A stretch of DNA of 64,000 bases from Chitinophagaceae bacterium UBA1930 (GCA_002337145.1 DDFK01000002.1:186001-250000), one strand, 5' to 3'. Shown: positions 26,694 to 33,846, numbered from the stretch's first letter. Notes: generated from the letters alone by a model not told the origin. Program-made: numbers and translations.

Positions 26694-26694
26694 T
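26657..26694 (+). terminator. Terminator after the first tonB
   Basis: A 14-bp perfect stem AGCAATGCCCTTCT / AGAAGGGCATTGCT with a TGTAA-type loop, followed by ATTTCT. Nearly the same hairpin is repeated after the second tonB. Confidence 0.85.
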
Positions 26695-26915
26695 CTATAA
26701 GCTACCATTCTAAGAAATAGGTAATGGCTAAACATGATACTGTACACTCGACAATGGAGTAAAGCAAAAATGCAATAAGCAATTTCTTTACTAAGCAACT
26801 TGTTAATATAATTCAAAGACCCTGTAAAAGCAATAGAATTGGGCCGCGAAAATAAAATGACGACTTTGTATGAAATAATTACACTGCTGCATCTTATTAA
26901 AAAAATAACTGAATT

Positions 26916-27740
26916 ATGGAAACAAGTAAAATCCTGTCTGCCGATATCCTTGATATTCTTTTCGAGGGCAGAAATAAAGACTATGGTGCCTATGAGTTGC
27001 GTAAAACGTATAATAAACGCATTAATTATGCCCTTGTAGTGACGCTATTGTTGTGTTTGTTATTATTTCTTACTTCCATCTTTGCAAGTGCCGGTAAAAA
27101 GAAGCAAGCTGCTGTAGTAGTGGCCGATGTTTCACTGGAGAACATGAAACAGGAAGAGAAGAAACCCGAACCACCCTTGCCGCCTCCACCAAAACAGGAG
27201 CCGCCAAAAGTGGAAATTACCAAATTCACTCCGCCTACAATTGTGAAGGATGAAGACGTAAAGGAGCCACCGCCTGCAATTGAAAAACTGGAAGAAACCA
27301 GAATCGGTACCATTAACCAAGAGGGACAAAAGGATGAAAATATTGTTGCACCTATAGTTGAACAGCAAGGCACGGGCAAGGTAGAGGCACCAAAGGACGC
27401 AGAGGATTATGATAAAGTATATACCATAGTACAGATGCCAGCAGAATTTCCAGGTGGTATTGCTGCATGGAACAAATACCTTGAACGTAACTTGAACAGT
27501 AGCGTGCCCGTTGATAACGGTGCCCCTTCTGGAAGATATACAGTGGTACTTTCTTTTATTGTAGACAAGAACGGAAACATCAGCGACATTACTGCTGAAA
27601 ACGATCCTAAATACGGTACAAAAGAAGAAGCCATCAGGGTACTGAAAAAAGGCCCTAGCTGGAAACCTGCCGTACAAAATGGTAGGAACGTAATCTACCG
27701 CCACAGGCAGAGTATTACATTCCAGGTTTCTGACGAATAA
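26916..27740 (+). CDS. tonB: Energy transducer TonB (second copy, tandem duplicate)
   Basis: 274 residues with the same plan as the upstream copy. By eye the last 100 residues (from PAEFPGG to the end) are identical to it, while roughly 24 of the first 174 differ (for example a shorter Pro tract PEPPLPPPPK). At DNA level the 3' 300 bp show only about eight differences. The 20-30 bp before the ATG and the terminator are also duplicated. It is separated from copy one by a 283 bp gap and probably has its own promoter. It may serve a different receptor set or be redundant. Confidence 0.93.
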   Translation: METSKILSADILDILFEGRNKDYGAYELRKTYNKRINYALVVTLLLCLLLFLTSIFASAGKKKQAAVVVADVSLENMKQEEKKPEPPLPPPPKQEPPKVEITKFTPPTIVKDEDVKEPPPAIEKLEETRIGTINQEGQKDENIVAPIVEQQGTGKVEAPKDAEDYDKVYTIVQMPAEFPGGIAAWNKYLERNLNSSVPVDNGAPSGRYTVVLSFIVDKNGNISDITAENDPKYGTKEEAIRVLKKGPSWKPAVQNGRNVIYRHRQSITFQVSDE

Positions 27741-27801
27741 TGCTGGTTTTAAAATGAACAATATAGAATGCCCTTCTTGTAAAAGAAGGGCATTGCTATT
27801 T
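27438..27801 (+). repeat. Homogenised 3' segment of tonB copy 2
   Basis: Partner of 26330-26693. The similarity drops sharply upstream of the PAEFPGG codons and just after the terminator, so the two 3' ends are more alike than the genes as a whole. Confidence 0.85.
27767..27796 (+). terminator. Terminator after the second tonB
   Basis: An 11-bp stem AATGCCCTTCT / AGAAGGGCATT followed by GCTATTTG, a duplicate of the hairpin after the first tonB. Confidence 0.8.
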
Positions 27802-27846
27802 GTGCCAAACTGTTCAGCTATTTTTGCAGCATCATAATTTTAAGCA

Positions 27847-29226
27847 ATGGGTAAGTTATTGGGATGGGACGATACAATTGTTGCCTTGGCCACACCGCAG
27901 GGCATAGGTGCAATTGGTATAATTAGGGTAAGTGGCAAAGATGCAATTATAGTTGTGGACGAACTGTTTCCCTCAAAAAAATTGACTGAACAGCCAACAC
28001 ATACTTTGCATGTTGGTATGATGAAAAACGGAACGGAAACACTGGATGAAGTGGTGGTGTCCATATATAAATCACCAAAATCCTATACTGGTGAAAATGT
28101 GGCAGAAATCAGTTGCCACGGCTCGCCATTTATCCAGGAAAAAATAATACAGGCCATAGTTGCAAAGGGGTGCCGTATGGCAAAGCCTGGCGAGTTTACA
28201 CAAAGGGCTTTTTTGAACGGCAAGCTCGATTTGGCACAGGCCGAAGCAGTAGCCGACATCATTGCCAGCAATACCGAAGCAAGCCGGAATACGGCACTTA
28301 AAAATATTCGTGGTGGCTTCTCCAATGCAATGACAGAGCTGCGTGAGCAACTGATAAAATTTTCGGCCCTGATTGAACTGGAACTTGATTTTGCTGAGGA
28401 AGATGTAGCATTTGCCGATAGGACGCAACTGAAAACATTGATCAGTCAACTTACACAGTCAACCCAAAAACTGCTGGCTTCGTTTGAATTGGGCAATGTG
28501 ATAAAAAATGGAGTACAGGTAGCCATTATAGGAAAGCCCAACGCAGGTAAATCAACTTTGCTCAATTCCTTATTGAATGAAAACAGGGCCATTGTTAGCG
28601 ATATTGCAGGTACCACACGAGACACGATTGAAGAACTGCTGAATATTGATGGTGTATTGTTTAGACTGATTGATACGGCCGGAATAAGGACACATACCAG
28701 CGACGAAATAGAAACCATGGGTGTGGAGCGTAGCTTGCAGAAAATGCAGCAGGCCGATGTGGTACTTTACCTTTTTGATGCGAATGAGATGCAGCAGGAT
28801 GAGCTTGAGGCCATCATTAGCGGCTTCGAAAAACAGTCATTGAAATATATGCTTGTAGGCAATAAAGTAGATGCAACCCAACAAGATGTGCTAACACAAT
28901 TCGGGTCAATGGCCAACGTCAATTTTATTTCAGCAAAAAACAATTTACACATTGACCAACTTAAAAAACAATTGGTAAGCATTGCCGTAAAAGGCGACAT
29001 TAATACCGAAGCAACAATAGTAACCAATGCCAGGCATCAGGATGCCCTGCAAAAACTTGCCACTGCTTTACAGGATGTTGTAAATGGGCTGGATGCAAAT
29101 GTGCAAAGCGATTTTCTTGCCCTGGATATACGCCAATGCCTGCACTATCTTGGCGAAATAACAGGTGAGATAACAAACGAAGATCAACTGGATTATATCT
29201 TTAGTAAATTCTGTATCGGGAAATAG
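27847..29226 (+). CDS. mnmE: tRNA uridine-5-carboxymethylaminomethyl modification GTPase MnmE
   Basis: A GTPase of 459 residues that works with MnmG to modify U34 of certain tRNAs. The N-terminal folate-binding domain starts DTIVALATPQGIGAIGIIRVSG. A helical domain and an inserted G domain follow: G1 GKPNAGKST, G2/G3 IAGTTRDTIEE and DTAGIR, G4 NKVD. The protein ends with the invariant Cys motif CIGK. The start ATG is close behind the second tonB terminator. It is the last core gene before the cassette region. Confidence 0.96.
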   Translation: MGKLLGWDDTIVALATPQGIGAIGIIRVSGKDAIIVVDELFPSKKLTEQPTHTLHVGMMKNGTETLDEVVVSIYKSPKSYTGENVAEISCHGSPFIQEKIIQAIVAKGCRMAKPGEFTQRAFLNGKLDLAQAEAVADIIASNTEASRNTALKNIRGGFSNAMTELREQLIKFSALIELELDFAEEDVAFADRTQLKTLISQLTQSTQKLLASFELGNVIKNGVQVAIIGKPNAGKSTLLNSLLNENRAIVSDIAGTTRDTIEELLNIDGVLFRLIDTAGIRTHTSDEIETMGVERSLQKMQQADVVLYLFDANEMQQDELEAIISGFEKQSLKYMLVGNKVDATQQDVLTQFGSMANVNFISAKNNLHIDQLKKQLVSIAVKGDINTEATIVTNARHQDALQKLATALQDVVNGLDANVQSDFLALDIRQCLHYLGEITGEITNEDQLDYIFSKFCIGK

Positions 29227-29251
29227 CCATCATATAATAGACGCAGGTTTC
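29220..29251 (+). repeat. Left copy of an island-flanking direct repeat
   Basis: AAATAGCCATCATATAATAG plus CGCAG-TTTCA overlaps the mnmE stop codon. It matches 33949-33980 at about 27 of 32 positions. The two copies bracket the cassette array. Confidence 0.45.
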
Positions 29252-29448
29252 AACGGGTTTACATTCGGTATCAGTGCGTTGCACTTACCTATTGTAGCCT
29301 TTCTTCATTTCTTGCTTTATCCCCTCTGCAATCTTTAAATGCATTGCCGTATTATCATGTGATCGCAGTAGTTGCTTTAACTGATACAAAGCTTTGTGAT
29401 TAACTATTTAATTGACGCTGTAGCTTTTATTTGCATCAATGCTATAAA

Positions 29449-29480
29449 CATAAATGAATCGCCGCCGCGATTCATTTATG
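29449..29480. repeat. Perfect 13-bp hairpin
   Basis: CATAAATGAATCG and its exact complement CGATTCATTTATG are separated by CCGCCG. No T-run follows, so it is not an obvious terminator; it could be a REP-like or transposon-derived element. Confidence 0.7.
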
Positions 29481-29513
29481 AGAGGAATTATTTATCAGGA
29501 ATAAGGTAATTAC

Positions 29514-29613
29514 AACTGGTCAATTTGGATCGGCATAAAGGGGGCAACCTAAACCGGATTACATTGGCACATCAAATCGGATTGCACCGGTCAATGCAAT
29601 TGGATTTTGCAAT
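29514..29613. mobile_element. Possible worn insertion-sequence terminus
   Basis: About 100 bp of interleaved short repeats: CTGGTCAATTTGGATCGG, ACCGGATTACATTGG, AATCGGATTGCACCGG and GGTCAATGCAATTGGAT. Arrays of such motifs occur at the ends of IS21-family elements in Bacteroidota. No transposase remains nearby, so this would be a remnant. Tentative. Confidence 0.3.
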
Positions 29614-29674
29614 AAGTGAGTTAAATTATACTGAATACTGAACTTTCGCATATTTTTAGGTTGGCAGCCATATT

Positions 29675-30445
29675 ATGAGGTACCTACTTTCAATTTTAAT
29701 ATTGTGTATTGGGACAGTTAATGCCCAGACAAATTGTGACACGTACCCGAAAGATTATGTGCCTAAAGATTTAGACGACGCTGTAACATATCTGGCTTGT
29801 ACTTGGAGCAAGACTGACAAAGACAGTTTCAAGATTGTACCAGAACGACAAGCAGTAGCAAGATTGCATTTCGGAACGGGATTGTATATTAGAAATGGAT
29901 GGGATTTATGGAAAGGGAAAAACGACCTTGTTGATTTTTTTAAATCTATTGGCATTCTTCATCCAGACGATATGTCTTCAATTATTCTAACATCTTTCCA
30001 TAGGTATTTAAACGATAAAGAAATTAACCTTGCCGAACAAGTTAAGTACTATCAAGATTATTGGGACAAAGTTCGGGCTGAAAAAGACCAACACAACAAA
30101 ATATACAAGACAATAAAGCTTGGTGATACGGTAAGAGTAATGTTCTCAAAATCTCAAGCTACTTCAACAACTTACTCGTTAGCATTTTTGAACTATACAG
30201 CACCTGTTGACAATAGTGACTGTTGTTTTGTAAGCGGTGTAGTATTGGACAAACAAAAGAAAAAAGGTAGTCGCTTTTTGACAATTCAAATTATTCAAAC
30301 AACAAGCTGTGATAGCTCACATCTTGGAGATGTTTCAATGACGACCGGACAAAAGTTTAAATACAATATGACGTATTTCAATTTAAATCTTGTAAAAAAT
30401 ACGGCTGCCAACAAAAGTATTGCCAATAGTGGGGCTGGACATTGA
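29675..30445 (+). CDS. Cassette 1: secreted DUF6794-like protein
   Basis: 256 residues with a signal peptide (YLLSILILCIGTVNAQ). Residues about 28-125 (YVPKDLDDAVTYL... HFGTGLYIRNGWDLWKG... GILHPDDMSSIILTSFHR) match DUF6794, a family of unknown function. The C-terminal half is not recognised. The reading frame runs into the attC-like repeat: the last residues (ANKSIANSGAGH) and the stop codon are encoded by repeat sequence, so the tail may be recently acquired. The ATG is 15 bp after the cassette junction at 29660. Confidence 0.75.
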   Translation: MRYLLSILILCIGTVNAQTNCDTYPKDYVPKDLDDAVTYLACTWSKTDKDSFKIVPERQAVARLHFGTGLYIRNGWDLWKGKNDLVDFFKSIGILHPDDMSSIILTSFHRYLNDKEINLAEQVKYYQDYWDKVRAEKDQHNKIYKTIKLGDTVRVMFSKSQATSTTYSLAFLNYTAPVDNSDCCFVSGVVLDKQKKKGSRFLTIQIIQTTSCDSSHLGDVSMTTGQKFKYNMTYFNLNLVKNTAANKSIANSGAGH

Positions 30446-30605
30446 AACAATCAACAGCGGTAATTCTGTTGTACTGCAGTTCTGGGTTCGACGAATAAAT
30501 CCCAGCTTTAGTTCTTAATAGTTAAATTTAATAAAAAACCAGGCAACAGTTCCGGCGGACGAATATAAAATTCCCCACCATCGGCAATACCTGCTCGTTA
30601 CCTGC
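30404..30605 (+). repeat. attC-like site 1 (202 bp)
   Basis: It begins GCTGCCAAC and ends GTTACCTGC. Inner arms TATTGCCAATAGTGGGG and CCCCACCATCGGCAATA pair with a few mismatches, leaving a long central region with an inner stem (CTGGG/CCCAG). Very similar in length and sequence to sites 4 and 5. Confidence 0.78.
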
Positions 30606-30631
30606 AACCTTAACAGACATTCCGTAAGAAG

Positions 30632-31315
30632 ATGAACATAGACTTTGAAACATTTAAAAACGACATCACTTGGTTTGTAAAGCCCACTGACAAAGTTGAA
30701 CTTTTAGACCCAACATTGAATTACAGTTTGACGGAAAAATTTCAGGAGACATTTCCAAAATTGACAAGCCTTATTGAAAAGTCAAGGGTTCTTAACTTGA
30801 CAATTAATTACCAATCTTACAGGCTGTTTTCTTGGACAAACAAAGGCAATAAAAGTTTTGGTTGGCTAAACAAAATAGAATCAGACAAAACGACTGACAT
30901 TGAATTGATAGACGAACACGAACTTTTACTTCAAGAAATTGGAGGTATTCAAGAATCATACAATCAACCAGAACCAAGTCTTACTAACAACCAAAACTTT
31001 TTATTTATAAAATCTGAGTGTTCAAAAGGTATTGGAAGTTGGGATGACTATTATGAAATGATGTGTGAAGAAGAAGACAAGCGGCAAATTGATTACAAAG
31101 ACTTTATTTGTTTTGTGCAGGAAGCAAATGGAGATGTAACTCTTTACGACAAAAACACAAAAGAAGTTATGCTATTTGCACATGACCATAGTTTTGACAA
31201 TGTTGAGTTTTTAGAAAATCAACCTGAATATACGTTTCATAAAATAAACGGAGTTAAAACATTTGTTAACTATGTAGAAAGTCTAGCAACTGAATGGATA
31301 GACGAAACAGTATGA
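30632..31315 (+). CDS. Cassette 2: cytoplasmic protein, possibly SUKH/SMI1-KNR4-like
   Basis: 227 residues without signal or TM segments. The C-terminal half (NQNFLFIKSECSKGIGSWDD... FICFVQEANGDVTLYDK... VMLFAHDHSFDNVEF... YTFHKINGVKTFVNYVESL) has the strand pattern and GDV-xLYD/N-type turns seen in SUKH immunity-type proteins, but I cannot confirm the family by reading. SUKH proteins commonly act as toxin immunity or are of unknown role, and they are frequent accessory cargo. The ATG lies 34 bp after the cassette junction. AT-rich codon use differs from core neighbours. Confidence 0.65.
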   Translation: MNIDFETFKNDITWFVKPTDKVELLDPTLNYSLTEKFQETFPKLTSLIEKSRVLNLTINYQSYRLFSWTNKGNKSFGWLNKIESDKTTDIELIDEHELLLQEIGGIQESYNQPEPSLTNNQNFLFIKSECSKGIGSWDDYYEMMCEEEDKRQIDYKDFICFVQEANGDVTLYDKNTKEVMLFAHDHSFDNVEFLENQPEYTFHKINGVKTFVNYVESLATEWIDETV

Positions 31316-31332
31316 CAAAAAACAACAAGGCA

Positions 31333-31473
31333 GCAGGTAACATCATCGTATTGGCAATAGTGGGGCTGACAGTTGTAAACTCAACATTTGTAATTCTATC
31401 GGGCATTTGTACAAATCTTGGGCTGACGTTTTGCAAATGCCCCACCATCGCCAATGCGTAAACCGTTGGCAGA
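31333..31473 (+). repeat. attC-like site 2 (short form, 141 bp)
   Basis: It begins GCAGGTAAC, complementary to GTTACCTGC at the start of cassette 2, and ends GTTGGCAGA. Arms GTATTGGCAATAGTGGGG and CCCCACCATCGCCAATGC pair well. The arms carry compensating changes relative to the other sites (TTGGCAAT with CGCCAA instead of TTGCCAAT with CGGCAA). The centre is about 60 bp shorter. Confidence 0.75.
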
Positions 31474-31514
31474 AATTGCCTGAAACATTTCAAACTAAAA
31501 CTTAATTCAAACTA

Positions 31515-31958
31515 TTGACAACAGCTAATACTATTTATCCCACAATTTATCACACGACATGTTTAAAACAGATTAATCATGTTCTTTTAGAAGATTTGAA
31601 ACTACCTATAATAGGAGAAGGAACATATTTTAAGTATACAGGAAAATATGGTCATATTAAAATTAGAATTTCAAGTTGTGAAGTAGGCAACTATTCTATT
31701 TGTAACTGGAATGTAACAGACGATATCATACCCTCTATTTACAAGAAAAATGTTGAAAAAGTGCTTTCTTTTTTTATCACGTATTTAGTTGGTTTGACAG
31801 GTGAGGATAAACACTTTATTTTTGAAGTAATTGGCGGAAGCCATCATCCAGTGGATGGAGGACCGACCGATTACGAAATTGCGACTTTGCATTCCATTGT
31901 CAATGCTTTTGACAATGATATTTGCAAACCGTCTATTGACAGAATTTATGCCCATTAA
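31515..31958 (+). CDS. Cassette 3: standalone EF-G domain IV-like protein
   Basis: 147 residues. Three blocks line up with domain IV of elongation factor G: GKYGHIKIRI (43-52, compare G-x-YGHV-x-I), IPSIYKKNVEKVL (72-84, compare the IP-x-xY-x-x-V helix) and GGSHHPVDGGPTDYEIA (107-123, compare DGSYH-x-VDSS-x-x-AF-x-IA). No GTPase or other EF-G domain is present. Domain IV mimics a tRNA anticodon arm in EF-G, so a role at the ribosome or simply fold reuse are both possible. No in-frame ATG exists upstream; translation must begin at the TTG at 31515. Family call is inference. Confidence 0.6.
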   Translation: MTTANTIYPTIYHTTCLKQINHVLLEDLKLPIIGEGTYFKYTGKYGHIKIRISSCEVGNYSICNWNVTDDIIPSIYKKNVEKVLSFFITYLVGLTGEDKHFIFEVIGGSHHPVDGGPTDYEIATLHSIVNAFDNDICKPSIDRIYAH

Positions 31959-31960
31959 CT

Positions 31961-32160
31961 TCTGCCAACAAAAGTATTTGCAAAAGCAGGGCTTGACAAT
32001 GTAACATCAGCTAAGTGCAATCATCTGCAGCAGTTTGGGCTCGACGTTCAATGTTCAGTTTTAGTTCTTAATTTCAACAATATATTTTCAATTGGGCATT
32101 TGTACCGGGCTGGACAATCAATGAATTCCCTGCCTTCGCAAATACTCGAACGTTAGCTGC
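31961..32160 (+). repeat. attC-like site 3 (200 bp, diverged)
   Basis: It begins TCTGCCAAC, complementary to GTTGGCAGA at the start of cassette 3, and ends GTTAGCTGC. Arms AGTATTTGCAAAAGCAGGG and CCCTGCCTTCGCAAATACT pair. The centre keeps TTTTAGTTCTTAAT and GGCTCGACG-type blocks also present in sites 1, 4 and 5. Confidence 0.75.
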
Positions 32161-32165
32161 AAACA

Positions 32166-32684
32166 ATGGCAATCTCACTAACATACCAGCCTGACACAAG
32201 TGTTTCATTTGGTGACACAGTATTATCGTGGGACACAGATAGACATCAGGTGAGAAAGTTGCTAAACGACAAGTTTGAAATCGCCGACGATGTAACTGAT
32301 CTAAGCCAATATAATAATGGTGACACTTCTAAAAACATAATTCAAAGACGGGACATTTACAAAAACTACAAAGGGCAAGAAAATTATTTCTTTCTAAACT
32401 TTGACACTAACAATAAGTTGACAGAAATAGAATTGCACTATGGATTTAGCATTAGGATTGAGGGTGTTGACATAGAATTTTCAATGGACGTAGAAAATGT
32501 TGCCGAACTGCTCACAACTATTTCGAATGATAAAAGGCGACTTTCTGACGGTGAATATTTTTTTGAGAAATTAAAGTTGACAATTGCAAGCAGCGACGCT
32601 ATGGGTGGTGACGGAAGTGAATTAGCTTACTTCTATTGTAGTAAAGACGTATCGCATTTGATTGATAACGAAGTCTACAGCTAA
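32166..32684 (+). CDS. Cassette 4: hypothetical cytoplasmic protein
   Basis: 172 residues without signal or TM segments. The N-terminal part (SFGDTVLSWDTDRHQVRKLLNDKF) and a central beta segment (YFFLNFDTNNKLTEIELHYGFSIRIEGVDI; cited only as FLNFDTNNKLTEIELH) suggest a small alpha/beta fold. No family was recognised. The ATG is 13 bp after the cassette junction. The stop codon TAA is embedded in the first core (ACAGCTAAC) of its own attC-like site. Confidence 0.65.
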   Translation: MAISLTYQPDTSVSFGDTVLSWDTDRHQVRKLLNDKFEIADDVTDLSQYNNGDTSKNIIQRRDIYKNYKGQENYFFLNFDTNNKLTEIELHYGFSIRIEGVDIEFSMDVENVAELLTTISNDKRRLSDGEYFFEKLKLTIASSDAMGGDGSELAYFYCSKDVSHLIDNEVYS

Positions 32685-32878
32685 CATTGGTATTGCCAAT
32701 AGTGGGCTTGACATTGGAGCAATCAGCACCGGTAATTCTGTTGTACTGTGGTTCGGGGCTCGACGAATAAAGCCGAGCTTCAGTTCTTAATATTTAACTT
32801 TATCAAAAAGCCAGGCAGCAGTTCCGAGCGGACGAATATAAAATTCCCCACCATCGGCAATACCTGCTCGTTGGCAGC
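32677..32878 (+). repeat. attC-like site 4 (202 bp)
   Basis: It begins ACAGCTAAC, complementary to GTTAGCTG at the start of cassette 4, and ends GTTGGCAGC. Arms GGTATTGCCAATAGTGGG and CCCACCATCGGCAATACC pair. Nearly the same sequence as sites 1 and 5. Confidence 0.78.
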
Positions 32879-32912
32879 AACACGGTGACAACATATAATT
32901 AGAAAAGCAACT

Positions 32913-33431
32913 ATGAAATTTTTAATTCTTTTATTGTTCCCAATCTTTTCGTTTGGACAATCTCAACTTGACACAGTCTCAATTTTAAACGGCAAAGTAA
33001 AAATTCTTGCTCCAAAAGAACTTACTTCAATGACAGAAGAAATGTGGAAAGCCAAATATCAAACACGTCCAAGACCAACAATGGTTTTGAGTAACGAAGA
33101 TGGAGAAGTAAATCTTATAGCAGACTTAACACAACAACCTGTGACTGAAAATCAAATTGCAGCGTTTAAAGATTTTCAAATTCAGCAATTGAAGGCTAAA
33201 CGACCTGACTTGAATTTATTAAGTCAAGGTGTAAAGACAATTAATGGCAAGCAAGTTGGTTTTTTTAAGTTCGTAACACAAGCAGTTGACCAAAAAGTGT
33301 TCAACTATTACTTTTTTAGTATTGCAGACGGCAAGGTTTTACTTTTTACTTTTAATTGTATTGAGAAACTTCAAAAGAAATGGGAAGCTACTGCTGACAG
33401 CATTGTAACTTCATTGACAATTAAGAAATGA
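32913..33431 (+). CDS. Cassette 5: secreted PsbP/DcrB-fold-like protein
   Basis: 172 residues with a signal peptide (FLILLLFPIFSFGQ). The mature part (LNGKVKILAPKELTSMTEEMW... KTINGKQVGFFKFVTQAVDQKVFNYYFFSIADGKVLLFTFNC... SIVTSLTIKK) has the order of strands typical of the PsbP/DcrB/DUF1795 fold: a substrate-like F/KILAP start, a central hydrophobic hairpin and a terminal I-x-x-S-L-x-I helix-strand. No catalytic motif. The ATG is 42 bp after the junction. Likely periplasmic; the function is unknown. Confidence 0.68.
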   Translation: MKFLILLLFPIFSFGQSQLDTVSILNGKVKILAPKELTSMTEEMWKAKYQTRPRPTMVLSNEDGEVNLIADLTQQPVTENQIAAFKDFQIQQLKAKRPDLNLLSQGVKTINGKQVGFFKFVTQAVDQKVFNYYFFSIADGKVLLFTFNCIEKLQKKWEATADSIVTSLTIKK

Positions 33432-33453
33432 TGTTTAAGCTTAAAAGATGTGC

Positions 33454-33655
33454 TGCTGCCAACATTGTTATTACCGATAGTGGGGCTTGACATTGGAGCA
33501 ATCAGGAGCGGTAATTCTGTTGTACTATGGTTCGAGGCTCGACGAATAAAACCCAGCTTTAGTTCTTAATATTTAACTTTATCAAAAAGCCAGGCAGCAG
33601 TTCCGGAGGACTAATATAAAATTCCCCACCATCGGCAATGCCTGCTTGTTAGATG
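33454..33655 (+). repeat. attC-like site 5 (202 bp)
   Basis: It begins TGCTGCCAAC, complementary to GTTGGCAGCA at the start of cassette 5, and ends GTTAGATG. Arms ATTACCGATAGTGGGG and CCCCACCATCGGCAAT pair. Nearly the same sequence as sites 1 and 4. It is the last recognisable site of the array. Confidence 0.77.
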
Positions 33656-33669
33656 TAACTATATTTTAG

Positions 33670-33846
33670 ACTGTAAGTAACAGACCTGCATTTGAACAAT
33701 ATAATTTGAGAGTCGACAATAATAATTTGATTGATACTTTAATAGAACTAGGCTTTGTTATTGGTGATAATCAAGGTGCAAACCGAATAAGAGGTAAAAT
33801 ATCAGCAGTTGTGTTGCCAAAGTTGGATACTGGTTTTACGTTATAG
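33670..33846 (+). pseudogene. Gene remnant in a decayed sixth cassette
   Basis: A 58-codon frame without a start codon, preceded in frame by TAG, translates to NLRVDNNNLIDTLIELGFVI and continues GDNQGANRIRGKISAVV to its stop. It reads like the C-terminal end of a lost protein. It lies just after the last attC-like junction (GTTAGATG). No family was recognised. Confidence 0.4.

Larger units (their letters stand above)
29227..29660. other. Gap between mnmE and the cassette array
   Basis: No gene over 60 codons is credible here. The gap holds a flanking repeat (29220-29251), a long perfect hairpin (29449-29480) and a block of short repeated motifs at 29514-29613 (GGTCAATTTGGATCGG, ACCGGATTACATTGG, AATCGGATTGCACCGG) that resembles worn insertion-sequence ends. 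The array's first junction, GTTGGCAGCC, begins at 29660. Confidence 0.5.
29661..33655 (+). mobile_element. Integron-like gene cassette array without integrase (CALIN-like)
   Basis: Five cassettes (junctions after G29660, G30597, G31465, G32152, G32870 and G33648) each hold one plus-strand gene and end in an attC-like inverted repeat of 141-202 bp. The first bases of each cassette (TTGGCAGCC, TTACCTGC, TTGGCAGAA, TTAGCTG, TTGGCAGCA) are complementary to the R''-like start of that same cassette's repeat, as required if each excised as a circle by recombination at G^TT. Gene starts lie 13-50 bp after the junctions. Codon use is AT-richer than in flanking genes. No integrase is present in the window, so mobilisation would need one elsewhere. 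Confidence 0.8.

Noticed and set aside
29661..33655. The repeats as a CRISPR array
   Set aside because: Units are 690-940 bp with genes between 140-202 bp inverted repeats; there are no short regular spacers and no cas genes.
29661..33655. The repeats as ordinary Rho-independent terminators
   Set aside because: They are 140-200 bp long, lack T-runs after the arms and have matching cassette termini, which terminators would not.
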